A stretch of 60,000 nt of DNA from Takakia lepidozioides (GCA_030704615.1 CM060731.1:40178001-40238000), one strand, 5' to 3'. Shown: positions 10,064 through 21,689, numbered from the stretch's first letter. The notes: a model not told the origin generated them from the letters alone. A program made the numbers and translations.

Positions 10064-11497
10064 CAAACCTGCAGGTACCACTGCCAAGTTTGGGTCAACT
10101 CTGCCATCGACATTGGGAAGGTGACATGGCGCACAATTACGCACATGGTCTTTCCAAGTCATGCCATCCCGACCCTCTAAGATCAGGACCCCTGAGGGCA
10201 ACACCTCTCGAACCCTCAGAATAACACGCCCTGCAGTAACATCCAGAGTCGTAGGAGCAGTCTGCTGCAAATAAACATAGTCACCAGGGCTAAACCTCCG
10301 AACCCCAGGACGATATCCTCCACCACGTATAGTGGCATACCTCAACGTATCACGGTGCTGTGCAATGGCAAGGTTCTCAAAAGCCATGGGCATGACTTTC
10401 TTGAACAACTCTGCACGCTGATCACATGCACATACCCACACGTCCGGATCGTCAAGGTTAAGGACTTGAGCAGTGTCCCTACGAATGGCTGCAGGCAAAT
10501 CCGGCTCTCGGCCAAAGAGAAGGAAATATGGTGAGAAGGAGGCAAGTGATGCTTGTTTGCTGAACCTGTAGCCCATGGCTAACCAAGGAACCTGAAGATC
10601 CCAATCTCCTAGGTGTCCCTTCTGCAAGCCATACTTGCGCAAACCCCTCTTCACCGTCTGAACAACTCTCTCTGCTAAGCCATCGGCCTCAGGATGATCC
10701 CGAGAAGTGGTGCGGTGGTCTATCAAGGCTTTATCACACAAAGCCTGAAACTCCCCCAAGAACTCTCTCCCTTGGTCCGTGAGTACCTCAGCTGGAGCAC
10801 CAAATCGGCTAAGCACACGATCCAAGAATGCATACGCAGCCCCCTCACTAGCCTTGTCAGGCAATGGAACCAACTCAATCCACTTGGAGAAGTGCTCCAC
10901 CATCACCAACACATATCTGTGGTGGCGCATAGTCAGTGGCAACGGTCCTGCGAAGTCAAGACTCCATCTGTAGCCCAATCCCATGATAGGTAAAGGATGC
11001 AACTGTGGTGTAGGGGCGTTAAACGAAGCACGCACCCTGTCACATACCATGCACCTAGCCACAAACTGTTGCACCTCTGTATGCATACCACGCCACCAAT
11101 ACTGCCCCTGCAGTAAACTGTGAGTGCGTCGCACTCCAAAATGCCCCAACTCCTCATGGGCATGCCGCACTAACCGTGCACGCTGTGTGGGGTGAGGCAC
11201 AATCCTCACCCGACCACCCTCCCACACTCGAAGTAGGTGTATCCCCTCCCACTTGAACCTCTTGGCTCGTTGTAGGATCCGATCCCTCTCCCTGGCAGTC
11301 ACAATGGCTGCCGTGTCTCCCGTGCGGAGGTAGTCCAACACAGCCGAATCCTCATGTATATCTCTGGCACCACCTAGCTCATCACTAGCCTCAGGGTCCT
11401 CAGACACTCCGTCTACAGTCATCCCTGTTGTAGGTCCAATCTGACCTCCCGATGCCAAGATACACAAAAATGCAGATGCGTGCCATCCCGACACCAT
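9977..11497 (-). CDS. Retrotransposon integrase
   Basis: An uninterrupted 506-codon frame. Residues about 105-155 hold the H2C2 zinc-binding domain ([13 protein letters not shown], then CMVCDRVR). The catalytic core follows with the DDE residues visible as [11 protein letters not shown] (first Asp), [11 protein letters not shown] (second Asp) and [10 protein letters not shown] (Glu). The C-terminal third contains a GDYVYL block of the type found in the integrase C-terminal domain, then the start of a PHD finger. It would insert element cDNA into the host genome. The Met at 11,497 is within the former pol polyprotein, so it is a frame boundary, not a natural start. Core residues are all present. 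Confidence 0.9.
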   Translation of the reverse strand: MVSGWHASAFLCILASGGQIGPTTGMTVDGVSEDPEASDELGGARDIHEDSAVLDYLRTGDTAAIVTARERDRILQRAKRFKWEGIHLLRVWEGGRVRIVPHPTQRARLVRHAHEELGHFGVRRTHSLLQGQYWWRGMHTEVQQFVARCMVCDRVRASFNAPTPQLHPLPIMGLGYRWSLDFAGPLPLTMRHHRYVLVMVEHFSKWIELVPLPDKASEGAAYAFLDRVLSRFGAPAEVLTDQGREFLGEFQALCDKALIDHRTTSRDHPEADGLAERVVQTVKRGLRKYGLQKGHLGDWDLQVPWLAMGYRFSKQASLASFSPYFLLFGREPDLPAAIRRDTAQVLNLDDPDVWVCACDQRAELFKKVMPMAFENLAIAQHRDTLRYATIRGGGYRPGVRRFSPGDYVYLQQTAPTTLDVTAGRVILRVREVLPSGVLILEGRDGMTWKDHVRNCAPCHLPNVDGRVDPNLAVVPAGLRCMLCGSAKGAATMLVCDRAQGVGIWDA

Positions 11498-11539
11498 CTC
11501 CTCGTCCGTCTCACCATGTCACCGAGCTCCAGTGTCATC

Positions 11540-11830
11540 CTACTGGCTCGTGCATGGATTGCGACTCAATCCATCCGCATCCCTATTGACCAAACCCAGT
11601 CGATGCACAACCTGAACATGTCTCTCATGCTCATCCACCGTAGCACGAGAGGCAAAGAATTCCTGTAAGCCTCAGGAACCGCCGTATACGTCGTCTCTCT
11701 CCTCTAGTGACAATAGGTCCAATGTCAGGCTCCCAATTGCCCTTCGTAACTGCAACCTTAAGTCCAGCAGACTTAGAGGTAGAGGACACATCTCGTGGTT
11801 GCTATGCCGCAACCTCTTGAGCAGTACTCC
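11540..11830 (-). pseudogene. Reverse transcriptase/RNase H deletion scar
   Basis: Between the methyltransferase and the integrase only about 300 bp remain where 1.5 kb of polymerase is expected. Read on the minus strand there is a pre-polymerase linker (about 11,760-11,690, NWEPDIGPIVTRG), then ATVDEHERHVQ, a block normally just after the YxDD motif. This joins directly to VVHRLGLVNRDADGLSRNP, a block normally at the end of RNase H. Palm motifs A-C and the RNase H active site are absent. The junctions suggest internal deletion. Confidence 0.65.
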
Positions 11831-11989
11831 CTGCCTGCTCAGGCAATGACAAGGCCTCATCCTGCCCCATCATCTCATCCTTGAGGACCTCCTCAACCCG
11901 AGAAGAATCCCCAACCTCATCCATCACAGCCGCCTTGGCTGCCAACTCCCTCTGAACCTCGAGCACCTCCCACGTGTGCCATGGATGCA

Positions 11990-13050
11990 TGCATCCCGTG
12001 GTCCTCACATGCTCGCCCCCACTCATTGCCTGTACCGTCTCGGTAGGCAGAGAGACCATTGAGGGAAGTGTACTCCGCATTCTGCGTTGCTCAGCCAGAG
12101 CCAAGCTGATAATCCAGGTCAAGCAATTGAGATCCATTGCTTGCCCCAACACTTGACGACGTGATGCCTCAGAAAGAGACGACACCGCCGTGGTACCAGT
12201 GGTAAAACCCATTGCCCGCTCACGCTCGTCAGCATTAGGCTCCACTAACTGCTGCAACTGAGCATCCCACAGGAGGCCAGGTCCACTATCCCGAAAGCAT
12301 GCGATCCTGGGAAGCTGAGCAGTGTAGGTAATGCTGCCCGTGGTTGACCCACCTTGTTGACCACTGCCAAAGGCGACGGTCGTCGTGTCTCACACGCGAG
12401 ACTGCCTCCCTGTGTCCAGAATGTTATCCACTGTGAGATGTGCTGGCCGCTGCACCCCATCAAATGCACTCTTGAGCAGTGCGGGTGGCATCAAGTTAGT
12501 CCACCATAGCCGTGGACGATGAGCTCGTGACCCCACTGTAGCTGCATCTAGCAACACTGCTGACCCAAGCCACGACCAGACTTGATGCACACTGGCCATC
12601 ACCCTGGCCCGAGAATCGCCCATCAGTGGCACATTCTCCAAGATGTATGCTGGAGATACAGCTTGATGAAGCTGCAAGTGGCGCAAAACCCGCACCATCT
12701 CCCAAAACAGACCCGACCTGAGTCTCGCAATCCATTGCCATGCCCGGCTGATGAATGCCCTTGGCAGGCCAACCTGCCACTACCAGATCAATGGAGCCAA
12801 CCTGCTCCAAATCCTGCGCCCCCAGCAACGAAATGTCTGCTGGCAAGGCCTGCTGATATCCACGAATTGCAGACACCGACAACAACTCAGGGTACCGCTG
12901 CACCAACTGAGCAACATGGCGAAGTGAAACGCGTCGTGCAGTCTCATCCCTCTCCACATACAGGTAACGCCGAACTCGTACACCTGCCTGTAACACAGCA
13001 GCCAATCCGGTGCTGATCCCGCCAAACAAGTCCAGAAGACAAATGCCTTC
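11990..13050 (-). pseudogene. Cytosine-5 DNA methyltransferase domain in retrotransposon
   Basis: Conserved C5-methyltransferase motifs occur in order on the minus strand. Motif I: LLDLFGGISTGLAAVLQAG (about 13,050-12,990), followed by an acidic VERDE at the cofactor site. Motif IV region: DLVVAGWP at 12,790-12,767. Motif VI: AYILENVPLMGDSRARV. Motif VIII: AHRPRLWWTNL. Motifs IX-X: NADERERAMGFTTGTT and RRQVLGQAMDLNCLTWI (about 12,235-12,110). The catalytic Cys codon (12,764-12,766) is out of frame: the long frame reads WPAKG while CQGHS lies one frame over. Further shifts lie near 12,700, 12,460 and 12,250. Its place is between protease and polymerase. Methylation of element DNA is the likely role if intact; this copy is broken. 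Retrotransposon-borne DNMTs are known from dinoflagellates and charophytes. Confidence 0.85.
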
Positions 13051-13399
13051 ATCCGGAGACTGCCACACAATAGGTGTGGTGTCCAATGGAGACAATTGAG
13101 GTGGTCCTGGTGCAATCCCCACACTCTCCTCCTCTCCTGACGGTACAAAAGCCTCCACCCAGGCTTGTTGCACCCGTCGATCAGCATCCCGCTGCAAATC
13201 CTTGCTCGTGCCCCACAATGGAGTCTGAGCAACCATGGTAGGCAACTCCTCCATACCATACATGTCATCCTGCTCTCCCGGAGGTGGTACATCCTCTGAA
13301 TGAGCATTGCCCTCAAGCAACTCTCTAGGCCAACTCACTGCCGCTGTGAATGCTGCTAGTGTCGGCATCTTGCCTCGCTGGGCAACCGCAACTCCTCCT

Positions 13400-13900
13400 A
13401 TGAACGTCACAGGGAGCTGCACACGCCGGCCCTCCCCTGACTGCCATGCAGGCCTATAGGAAGCTGACTCCTCCCAAAAATCCAGGGTGAAGCCCATGGG
13501 GTACAACACTGCCCCACCAACCAGGACATCGTATGAGACTGCGTCTGTCACAATGGCCTTGGCTCGCATCACTGAGCCATCTGTAGGGTGATCCGGCCGT
13601 AGTCTGATAGCCAACTCATGCCGTGTCATGCCCCGAGCCTGCTCCGATCCTCCAGAGACGTCTGTATCTGGAAAGGACAAGGCTCCATATCCGCCTCCGT
13701 GAGGCCCAAGCCTGCAATAGCAGCTCTGCCCAGCATCAATGGCTGAGCTCCCGAGTCCAACAAGACTCGCAGTGGCCGGTACCCTCTTGCCTGCCGGTCC
13801 ACTCAAACAGAAAATGCCATCCTGGTTGTCTAACATAACAACTCCAGGTGTCACCATGGCGCGCTCAATGGCTGGCCTAGCTGGCAGCTCCATCAACCTG
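13400..13900 (-). pseudogene. Retrotransposon aspartic protease remnant
   Basis: Within the long minus-strand frame, 13,640-13,430 reads MTRHELAIRLRPDHPTDG, DVLVGGAVLYPMGFTLDFW and LPVTFIGGV, resembling the C-terminal half of a retropepsin and its linker. The active-site triplet Asp-Ser-Gly appears in a different frame at about 13,750-13,762 (LLDSGAQPLMLG), so frameshifts lie on both sides. It would cut the Gag-Pol polyprotein; this copy is unlikely to work as read. Confidence 0.6.
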
Positions 13901-14499
13901 GCAGCTGCAGCTTGCCATGGCGCCGCCGTGGCAGTCTTGACCCTCAAATCCGAGGATCCCTCCGGCACTACACCTCCCACTATCTCCGCAGAAGATGAAG
14001 TAACCTCCCCACTCTCACAGAGTGTAGCTGCCAGCCTGAACACCTCAGTTGGTCTTACCCCCGGCGTCGCAATCATGGTAGCCGAGAACAATGGAGCCTG
14101 GCACACAGATGTGGCCGCTCCTAGCAGCACACTAGCTGTCGTAGCCTTGGCAACACTAGGTAGTGGTGCTACCCGTGTAGCTCTCCCCAATGGCATAGTA
14201 ACCTCCGCCTCGGTAACAGTCGGGCGAGAACTAGGTGCCATGGATGGCGTCGACACTGTCTCCGCCAATGTGAATGACTGAGGAAGCCTAGCCTGACGGC
14301 TTGCCTCCCCACGCTGTGGATCCAACTCCACCTCTGCACCTCGTGGCTCAGGAACTCGTGCTGCTCCTCGAGTCACGGCTGCAGCAGACTCCACCTGCAC
14401 TAGTGGTAGTGCTGCTCCACACATGAATCCCATGCCTCCCATATCTCCTCCCTCAGGAGCAGGAGGTGGACCATCCGGCCTTAGAGCCGGTACCACCTG

Positions 14500-15969
14500 A
14501 GCTGTAGCCATGGCAGCGAGCCTCTGCTCTAGCTGCTGAAGCCGGTTGGCCATGCCTTGGATCAACACCCTGACCTCCGCGTCCTTGGCCACGTTGAGCT
14601 TGCCCTTGGCCTGCACCTCGTGGCTGGCCACCTCGTCCTCTCTGGGCTGCTCCCCTCGCCCCCGGCCACCATTGTTCCCTTGGAACTGGCCTGGGCGCAA
14701 CTCAGGATGCAAACTATAACACTGGGCCTCTCCATGCCCGTGCTTGCCACAATGCCACACTGCAACTGTGCAGGCTGTGCATGTGCCGACCCTTTGCCTC
14801 CTTCTGGGCAATCCTTCTTGACATGGGGTCCTCCACATGTCCAGCACACCACATCCGCCCGTTGTTGGCCAGCAAATGAAGGAAGAGACCCCTGCATCTG
14901 AGGTCCTCTCTGCCCTTCCCTGAGCTTCACCTGAGCCCCCTTGTTGCCTTGAGCACGTTGAGGTAGTGGTTGGCTAGGAGCACCACTACCCCGTGGTGTC
15001 TCCTTAGCAAATCCCACCATGACCACTCGTTCCTCCACCATGTTGAGCTCTATCCGCTCTGCCAGCAAAAACACATTTGCTAAGGTGGGTTGGGCCGCTT
15101 GTAGGAGAGTTGCATCCCGCACCCTTCTCCTCAGCTCCTTGTCCAATATCCCATACCAGAATTGGACTGCCTGAGCTTCCGTAACCCCTTGGGTTACATT
15201 TATCAAGCGCCTCATGCGAGTGAAAGCCTCCCTCAAGCTCTCGGTCGGCTTCCGTTGGAACTCTTGCAAGCTCCGCAACTTCTCTGTCCTCACCCCTTGG
15301 TAGTTCCCTCTCAACTCTTCGAAGAACTCCACAACAGGGTTGAAGGCAGGCACGGGTGCTAGTGCTGGTGCGGTAGTGGCTTGGGTGGACGTCGTAGCTA
15401 CTGTACCACCAGTCCCACTGCTACTTGCTGAAGCTGCCGGTGCAGCGGCAGGTGTAGCCACTGCCCTCGTGGCTCTAGTGCCCCTAGTGATGGAGACATA
15501 GTCGGGTGACCAGTACATCCTCCACTCCTCGATCTCAACCTCATTGCCCCCGCCTGAACTCATGGTAATCATCCATAGGCGGCCCCTCAAGGTGCTGAAA
15601 CAGCCCTTTCCATGCCATGAACGGCGTAAATAGTTGTGGATTGCGCATTTGCTGCAAATCACACCAACTATCAAACTCTTGGATAAAATCATCCAACTCA
15701 ATGGTGCCCACCGCCCCAGAGTACCTTCGTGGCCCCTTGGTAGCTCCATACATCTCCTCCATTGTGTCCCACAACAATGGCAAAGAAACAACTTGCACCG
15801 CCGGTATGAGCCCTCCTGATTCACAATCCGAATCAGAACCTTCCGTGGAAGACACAGGAGGTGAAGGTGGCCTAAACCGCACACCTCGTCTCGTGTACCC
15901 ACTAGTATCGCTAGTGCTCGAACCGGCACTGTCCCCAGCAACTAGTGGCACCTCCATGTTGACACTCAA
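14500..15969 (-). pseudogene. Retrotransposon gag, frameshifted
   Basis: Starts at 15,969 (MSVNMEVPLVAG). An acidic N-terminal region is followed by capsid-like sequence (GTIELDDFIQEFDSWCDLQQ, then YQGVRTEKLRSLQEFQRKP, LREAFTRMRRLINVTQGV and WYGILDKELRRRV). Two zinc knuckles follow: CWTCGGPHVKKDC, and CGKHGHGEAQC in the adjacent frame. Frameshifts occur near 15,540 (after the FRRG block) and near 14,740-14,760 between the knuckles. It packages the element RNA. A second copy of the same gag lies at 21,690-23,226. Confidence 0.8.
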
Positions 15970-16159
15970 CCGGTCATGAACATGCCCCTAACCCCCTCTC
16001 CACAAGGTAACCGGGTAGAGAACCTGTTGCGGCTTATGGTTTGGAATACTAAGTTCCTAACATAGCCTACACCTGAACTTGCATGACCATGGGAATATCA
16101 TGAAGATACTCCTCAAACCGCCCTCCACGAGCTTCAAAATTCGGCCTTCCAGACCACAT

Positions 16160-18590
16160 GCCAGTCCTTAGTCCACCAGTGCCTCCACGAGTCAGCACAA
16201 GGCCATCCACAGGTCAACACGGGCCACCACAGACCAGCACAGGCCCACACAGCTCACTGGTCACAGCCGTCACAGTCCACAGGCCACTGGGCACATCCTG
16301 TCACAGCCCCTCACAGCTCGTCACAGCCTCAAAGGCCTCAGGCACAGCCTGTCACAGCCCCTCACAGCCCGTCACAGCACCAAAGGCCTCAGGCACGGCC
16401 TGTCACAGCCCCTCACGCCCGTCAGCCCCAAAGCCATGGGCACGGCCTGTCACAAACAGCCCCTCACAGCCCGTCACAGCCTTAAAGGCCTCAGGCACGG
16501 CCTGTCACACCTCTCAGCCCTTCACCGTCACAGCCCCAAAGGCCATGGGCACGGCCTGTCACATCCCCCTCAGCCCCCACACACAGGGCACATCCTGTCA
16601 CAGCCATCACAGCCATTACAGCCTCAAGGCCTCAGGCACGGCCTGTCAACAGCCCTCACAGCCCATCACAGCCCCAAAGGCATGGGCACAGCTTGCACAG
16701 CCCGTCACAGCCCCACAGGCCTCAGGCACGGCCTGTCACACCCCTCCAGCCCACAGCCTCAGGCCTCAGGATCGGCCTGTCACAGCCCCTCACACCCATC
16801 ACAGCCCCAAAGGCCTCAGGCACGGCCTGTCACAGCCCCTCACACCCGTCACAGCCCCAAAGGCCATGGCACAGCCTGTCACAGGCCCGTCACAGCCCCA
16901 CAGGCCTCAGGGCACAGCCGTCACAGCCCCAAAGGCCACTGGGCAAGCCTGTCACAGCCTGACACAGCCCGTCACAGCCCCACAGGGCACAGGGCACAGC
17001 CTGTCACACCCATCACAGCCCATCACAGCCCCAAAGGCCATGGGCACAGCCTGTCACAGCCCGTCACAGCCCCACAGGCCTCAGGGCACAGCCCGTCACA
17101 GCCCCAAAGGCCCTGGGCACAGCCTGTCACAGCCTGACACAGCCCGTCACAGCCCACAGGGCACAGGCACAGCCTGTCACAGCCCATCACAGCCCATCAC
17201 AGCCCCAAAGGCCATGGGCACAGCCTGTCACAGCCCGTCACAGCCCCACAGGCCTCAGGCACGGCCTGTCACAGCCCGTCACAGCCCGTCACAGCCCCAA
17301 AGGCCATGGGCACGGCCTGTCACAGCCCCTCACAGCCCGTCACAGCCTCAAAGGCCTCAGGATCGGCCTGTCACAGCCCTCACAGCCCGTCACAGCCCCA
17401 AAGGCCTCAGGCACGGCCTGTCACAGCCCTCACAGCCCGTCACAGCCCCAAAGGCCATGGGCACGGCCTGTCACAGCCCCTCACAGCCCGTCACAGCTTA
17501 AAGGCCTCAGGCACGGCCTGTCACAGCCCCTCTCAGCCCGTCACAGCCCCAAAGGCCATGGGCACGGCCTGTCACAGCCCTCACAGCCCGTCACAGCCTC
17601 AAAGGCCTCAGGCACGGCATGTCACAGCCCCTCACAGCCCGTCACCGCCCTCAAAGGCCTCAGGCACGGCCTGTCACAGCCCCTCACAGCCCGTCACAGC
17701 CCAAAGGCCTCAGGCACGGCCTGTCACAGCCCCTCACAGCCCGTCACAGCCCCAAAGGCCACTGGGCACAGCCTGTCACAGCCCGTCACAGCCCCACAGG
17801 GCACAGGGCACAGCCTGTCACAGCCCATCACAGCCCATTACAGCCTCAAAGGCCTCAGGCACGGCCTGTCACAGCCCCTCACAGCCCATCACAGCCCCAA
17901 AGGCCATGGGCACAGCTTGTCACAGCCCGTCACGCCCAACAGGCCTCAGGCACGGCCTGTCACAGCCCCTCACAGCCCGTCACAGCCTCAAAGGCCTCAG
18001 GATCGGCCTGTCACAGCCCCTCACAGCCCATCACAGCCCCAAAGGCCTCAGGCACGGCCTGTCACAGCCCTCACAGCCCCTCACAGCCCCAAAGGCCATG
18101 GGCACGGCCTGTCACAGCCCCATCAAGCCCGTCACAGCCTCAAAGGCCTCAGGCACGGCCTGTCACAGACCCTCACAGCCCGTCACAGCCCCAAAGGCCT
18201 CAGGCACGGCCTGTCACAGCCCCTTACAGCCCAGTCACAGCCTCAAAGGCCTCAGGCACGGCCTGTCACAGCCCGTCACAGCCCAACAGGCCTCAGGGCA
18301 CAGCCTGTCACAGCCCCGCACAGCCCGTCACAGCCCCAAAGGCCACTGGGCACAGCCTGTCACAGCCTGACACAAGCCCGTCACAGCCCCACAGGGCACA
18401 GGGCACAGCCTGTCACAGCCCATCACAGCCCCACAGGGCACAGGGCACAGCCCATCACAGCCCATCACAGCCTCAAAGGCCTCAGGCACGGCCTGTCACA
18501 GCCCGTCACCGCCCGTCACAGCCTGACACAGCAGTCACCGCCGTCACAGCTTGCCATAGCCTGTCACAGAGCCCCACACATGGCCGCTCT
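16160..18590. repeat. Minisatellite, about 51-bp units built on TCACAGCCCN
   Basis: About 2.4 kb of head-to-tail units of roughly 51 bp. Each unit combines two or three 10-bp TCACAGCCCN blocks with a CCAAAGGCCTCAGGCACGGC or CAAAGGCCATGGGCACGG type block. Unit length varies by whole 10-bp blocks. It lies in the LTR/leader part of the Ty3 element. Several long plus-strand frames (up to 447 codons, repeated His-Ser-Pro-Gln type sequence) exist only because the unit lacks stops; I do not call them genes. Confidence 0.95.
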
Positions 18591-18949
18591 GGCAGTTTAG
18601 CCATTTCTCCAAGGGGTTTAGCCACGCCAAGCTAGGGTTTGTGTCTCTTGGACTCTAGGCTTCTTTCCACCGAGCTATGGTGGCTGTGAGGAAATCAGCA
18701 AGGTATCCTTGCTCTTTCGGCTCCCACACACCACCATAGTAGCCCTAAGCCATGAGGTGGTTGCCACAAACCAAGCCTTCTTTCTCACTAAGCCTCCCCA
18801 AACACGCCACTAAACTCAATGGCAAACAACCAAGCCCTGCTGGTTCCCAGCCCTTGTGAGCACTCATTCAAGCACTCCCCTCATTGGCCATAGCATCTGT
18901 CTTAGAGCCTATTCCAGCCCTCTACACCTGTTGCTTCAAGAGTTGCGCT

Positions 18950-19760
18950 CCCTTCAAGCTTGAAGTTGAAACCCCAACTCACATAGGCCCTACAAGTGCT
19001 GTTCTTTCACTCCAAGTGGAAACCAGCCCTCGAGACCTTCCGTTCTAGCTCTCTAAGGCTTGAAAACAAGAGCCTCAATGGGCTGAAGGCATGCTCCACA
19101 CATGCCCCACTCTCACCATAAGAGAATCAGCTCCTTTGCTTCATTTCTTGCACCCAACAAACCTGATAATACAAGCTTCAGCAGGCTGAAAACATGCTCT
19201 ACATGCCCTACAGGGAAACCAGCCCCTTCCTTCCTTTCTTGCACTCCCACACCTAAAAGTGCAAGCCTTCACCAGGCTGATAGCATGCTCCACACATACA
19301 TTGCCCTCTTATAAGGGAAGTCAGCCCTTCCCTCTTCCTTGCTTGCCCTCCAAGCTTGAAGATGGAAGCTTCAATGAGCTGAATACATGCTCCACACATG
19401 CAACCTCTTCACACAAGAGATATCAGCCCCCTATCTTGGCTCCTTGGCTCCTTGATGCTCTCTATGACAAGACTAAGCACTCCATAGCCTTTGCCAAGCT
19501 CCTGAAACCCTAAGGCTTACATTTCCAGCCACAAGACACTTCTCTTGTGGTGCAAGAACTCTTCTTCCAAGCTCTGAAACCCTAGGTGCACATTCCATGG
19601 CCTTGCCGCACCTCTTAGCTCCTGTTCCAGCCCTGCTCTTGCCATGACAAGAGCCCTCTCAATGCTGAAGCTCGAGATTGAAACCCAATCTCACCATACT
19701 CCACAAAGTGCACTGATTTGCCCCAAGCAAAATCAGCCCTTTCGCTTGGTCTTGCAATCC
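18950..19760. repeat. Degenerate ~100-bp tandem repeats in LTR body
   Basis: A block containing GCTGAAnnCATGCTCCACACATGC followed by TAAGnGAAATCAGCCCCTT recurs with its ATGCTC core near 19,091, 19,193, 19,286 and 19,388, with weaker copies on both sides. Spacing is 93-102 bp. The related LTR at 25,440-25,640 shows similar blocks. No gene is seen between 18,600 and 20,433. Confidence 0.65.
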
Positions 19761-20116
19761 TTCACACAATGAAAGCTCGCATTCCCAAGTCCAGTTCTCA
19801 GCTTTGCCACCAAAGCCACTATAACCTGCTCTTGACTGGTCCTCTTCCCAATCGTGCTTGCTCATGCATGTACACAATCTGGAACCATCAAGGTGCTCTG
19901 GAATTACCTGCAGCATGGTGCTTTCATCTCTGAAGCTGAAGATCGAATGCCAAGGTCTACCACCTCGTAACCCACATCGCCTCCGCTTCTAACAACTAAG
20001 AGCTCCACGGTGCTCCTTGCATAACAACTTGGTTTCTCTCATTCTCAAGCAAAAACCACAAGTGCTACAACTAACTCGTATCTGGCACTCACAGATACGA
20101 GCTGATTTTTCTCGAG

Positions 20117-20433
20117 TGATAAAGAAGAAGAATACAAGCACAAGCTCACAAATCTGAAGCATAAACTCATGCATACATAACCTCATCACTCAAATACAAG
20201 TCAAGCCAAGTGCACCCCACGCCATGGGGAATCCACACTACGGCGCCATAGCTAGGCGCAGTGAGGCTCAACTCGAGAAAGATGAGCCTCATGCGCTTGC
20301 CGTGAAGATAACCACTCCAGGGCCTAAATCTGCCTTGACCCCTGGATTGACACTTGGGCCAATCCCAAATGTCAATATGTAAAAGCTAGCTATTTCCTAG
20401 CTAGTTTCACACTAGTGGTAAAATAACTTGACA
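20117..20433 (-). repeat. 5' LTR, outer 317 bp shared with 3' LTR
   Basis: Matches 9151-9467 at all but one position by eye and matches 26,099-26,416 more loosely. The outer end is CTTGACA, that is TGTCAAG on the element strand. The LTR continues inward past CTCGAG at 20,111-20,116 for at least several hundred bp, because the second element shares that inner sequence as well (for example GGCACTCACAGA and GTGCTACAACTAA). The inner boundary is not determined. Confidence 0.75.
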
Positions 20434-21689
20434 AATGTAATTCGTTCAAGCTCTGCCTGGAATCCCTCTTTTCGTATTTTTTTGTGCTTTGAATTTTTTT
20501 TCTTTGTTAATGTTCTATATTAAATGGCATATGAAAACCCAAAATCACTTAAACATGAAATGGGGACGTTCCCAGGCTTTGATGCAATGAGAATTCTACC
20601 TAGAGTCGTGCCGTCAAATTCTTCTCCCTAATGGTAACGGATCTGAGCCCGTAATCACTAATCACCTGGGTGGCATTCAGTTGCTTAGCTGCCCACTCCT
20701 GACATATTAATAGATTTCATTGCCACATAAAATTTATTCATTTTGAGCAATGATCATAGACTCACTTCACCAAGTTCAAAATGATTTTTCGATAGAATAT
20801 AATAAGAAAGACAATAGGAATAATATAAGAACTTAATGGACTCGTATGATCCGACGGTACTTTCGCCGGATTCCGGCAGCCTCGGCTCCTACGGCAGGAG
20901 ACCGTCAAATCCACCCCACGCCTCTTACCTCGGTTTAACTATAAATACTTAGCAATCCAAGTGGGTTGCGAGGTGGGTTCCAGGTGACAAGGTTCAAAGT
21001 TCAATTCTTGATGGGACGCTCTTGTAGTGTGACCCCGGTTGGTGTAATCAGGGTTTCTCATGTAACTCTGGTTAGTTCATTTTATACTTGGCCAAATTTG
21101 AACTTGGTCAAATTTCGAGACCAAGTGTGAGTTACACGGAGTGGAGTTACACTCCATTCTGTGTAACCCCGAGTGGAGTTACACACCTCGTAAGTGTAAC
21201 CCCCACTCGAGCTTACACTCCTTCAATTCCATGTCACTCTCAAGAGAGGGTGGGGAAGATTTGACATGTGGGAAACCGGTGCACCATCCTGTCAGAGGTT
21301 GCACGTGTGCATTAAGTTCTTACATTATTCCTATTATCTTCCATATAATAACATATCTTAAATTGTTTTTCTAATAAATTATTTATATAATTTGAACCAC
21401 CCTAAATCGGAACCGGCAACCAAATAATTGGAACTGGAAGTGCCTCAATGTTGAGGCTAACATACCCACAACCTTCCACGTTCATGGAATAAGATGAGGC
21501 AACTGAAAAGTTTATATAACATGTGTTCTTTCAGATTCCTTGAAAGGCCTTGAGATCGATGAGTAGTTCTAGCAGCAACTAGTTGGATGGGAAATTATAT
21601 TTGTATAATTACATGTATATGGCTCCTACCACATCTTATTTCCTTAACAATAGCTTCTATGGGTGTCCAATTTGATAATATGTCCCCGC
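20434..21689. other. Region between the two Ty3-like elements
   Basis: No protein-coding gene is recognised. It contains an inverted-repeat element (separate entry) and an internal cluster of GAGTGGAGTTACAC-type direct and inverted short repeats at 21,120-21,220. Confidence 0.5.
20811..21340. mobile_element. MITE-like element with inverted terminal repeats
   Basis: A 28-bp arm at 20,811-20,838 (ACAATAGGAATAATATAAGA then ACTTAATG) is inverted at 21,310-21,337 (CATTAAGTTCTTACATTATT then CCTATTAT) with about two mismatches, and weaker similarity continues outward for about 20 bp. The roughly 470-bp inside holds no transposase. Exact ends and target duplication are not resolved, so the superfamily is unknown. 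Confidence 0.55.

Larger units (their letters stand above)
8962..20433 (-). mobile_element. Ty3/gypsy-like LTR retrotransposon with DNA methyltransferase domain
   Basis: Element orientation is right to left. Order: 5' LTR (outer end 20,433), leader with a minisatellite (18.6-16.2 kb), gag (15,969-14,500), protease remnant (about 13.9-13.4 kb), cytosine-5 DNA methyltransferase (13.05-12.1 kb), reverse transcriptase/RNase H scar (11.83-11.54 kb), integrase (11,497-10,060), PHD finger (10,063-9,926), 3' LTR (9,467-8,962). The flanks share AATG(T): 8958-8961 and 20,434-20,437. The 317 bp common to the two LTRs (9151-9467 and 20,117-20,433) differ at one position by eye, suggesting a young insertion. 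Yet the coding regions carry many one-base frameshifts and lack the polymerase, so the element was either moved in trans or some indels are assembly errors. Confidence 0.85.

Noticed and set aside
16160-18590. Array of regular repeats resembling a CRISPR array
   Set aside because: Spacers are not unique; units are variants of the same 51-bp sequence and no cas-like gene exists. The context is eukaryotic.
16158-18635. Long plus-strand open frames of 447, 354 and 338 codons
   Set aside because: They are produced by a stop-free minisatellite unit; all three frames are open in turn and the sequence is a simple repeat.
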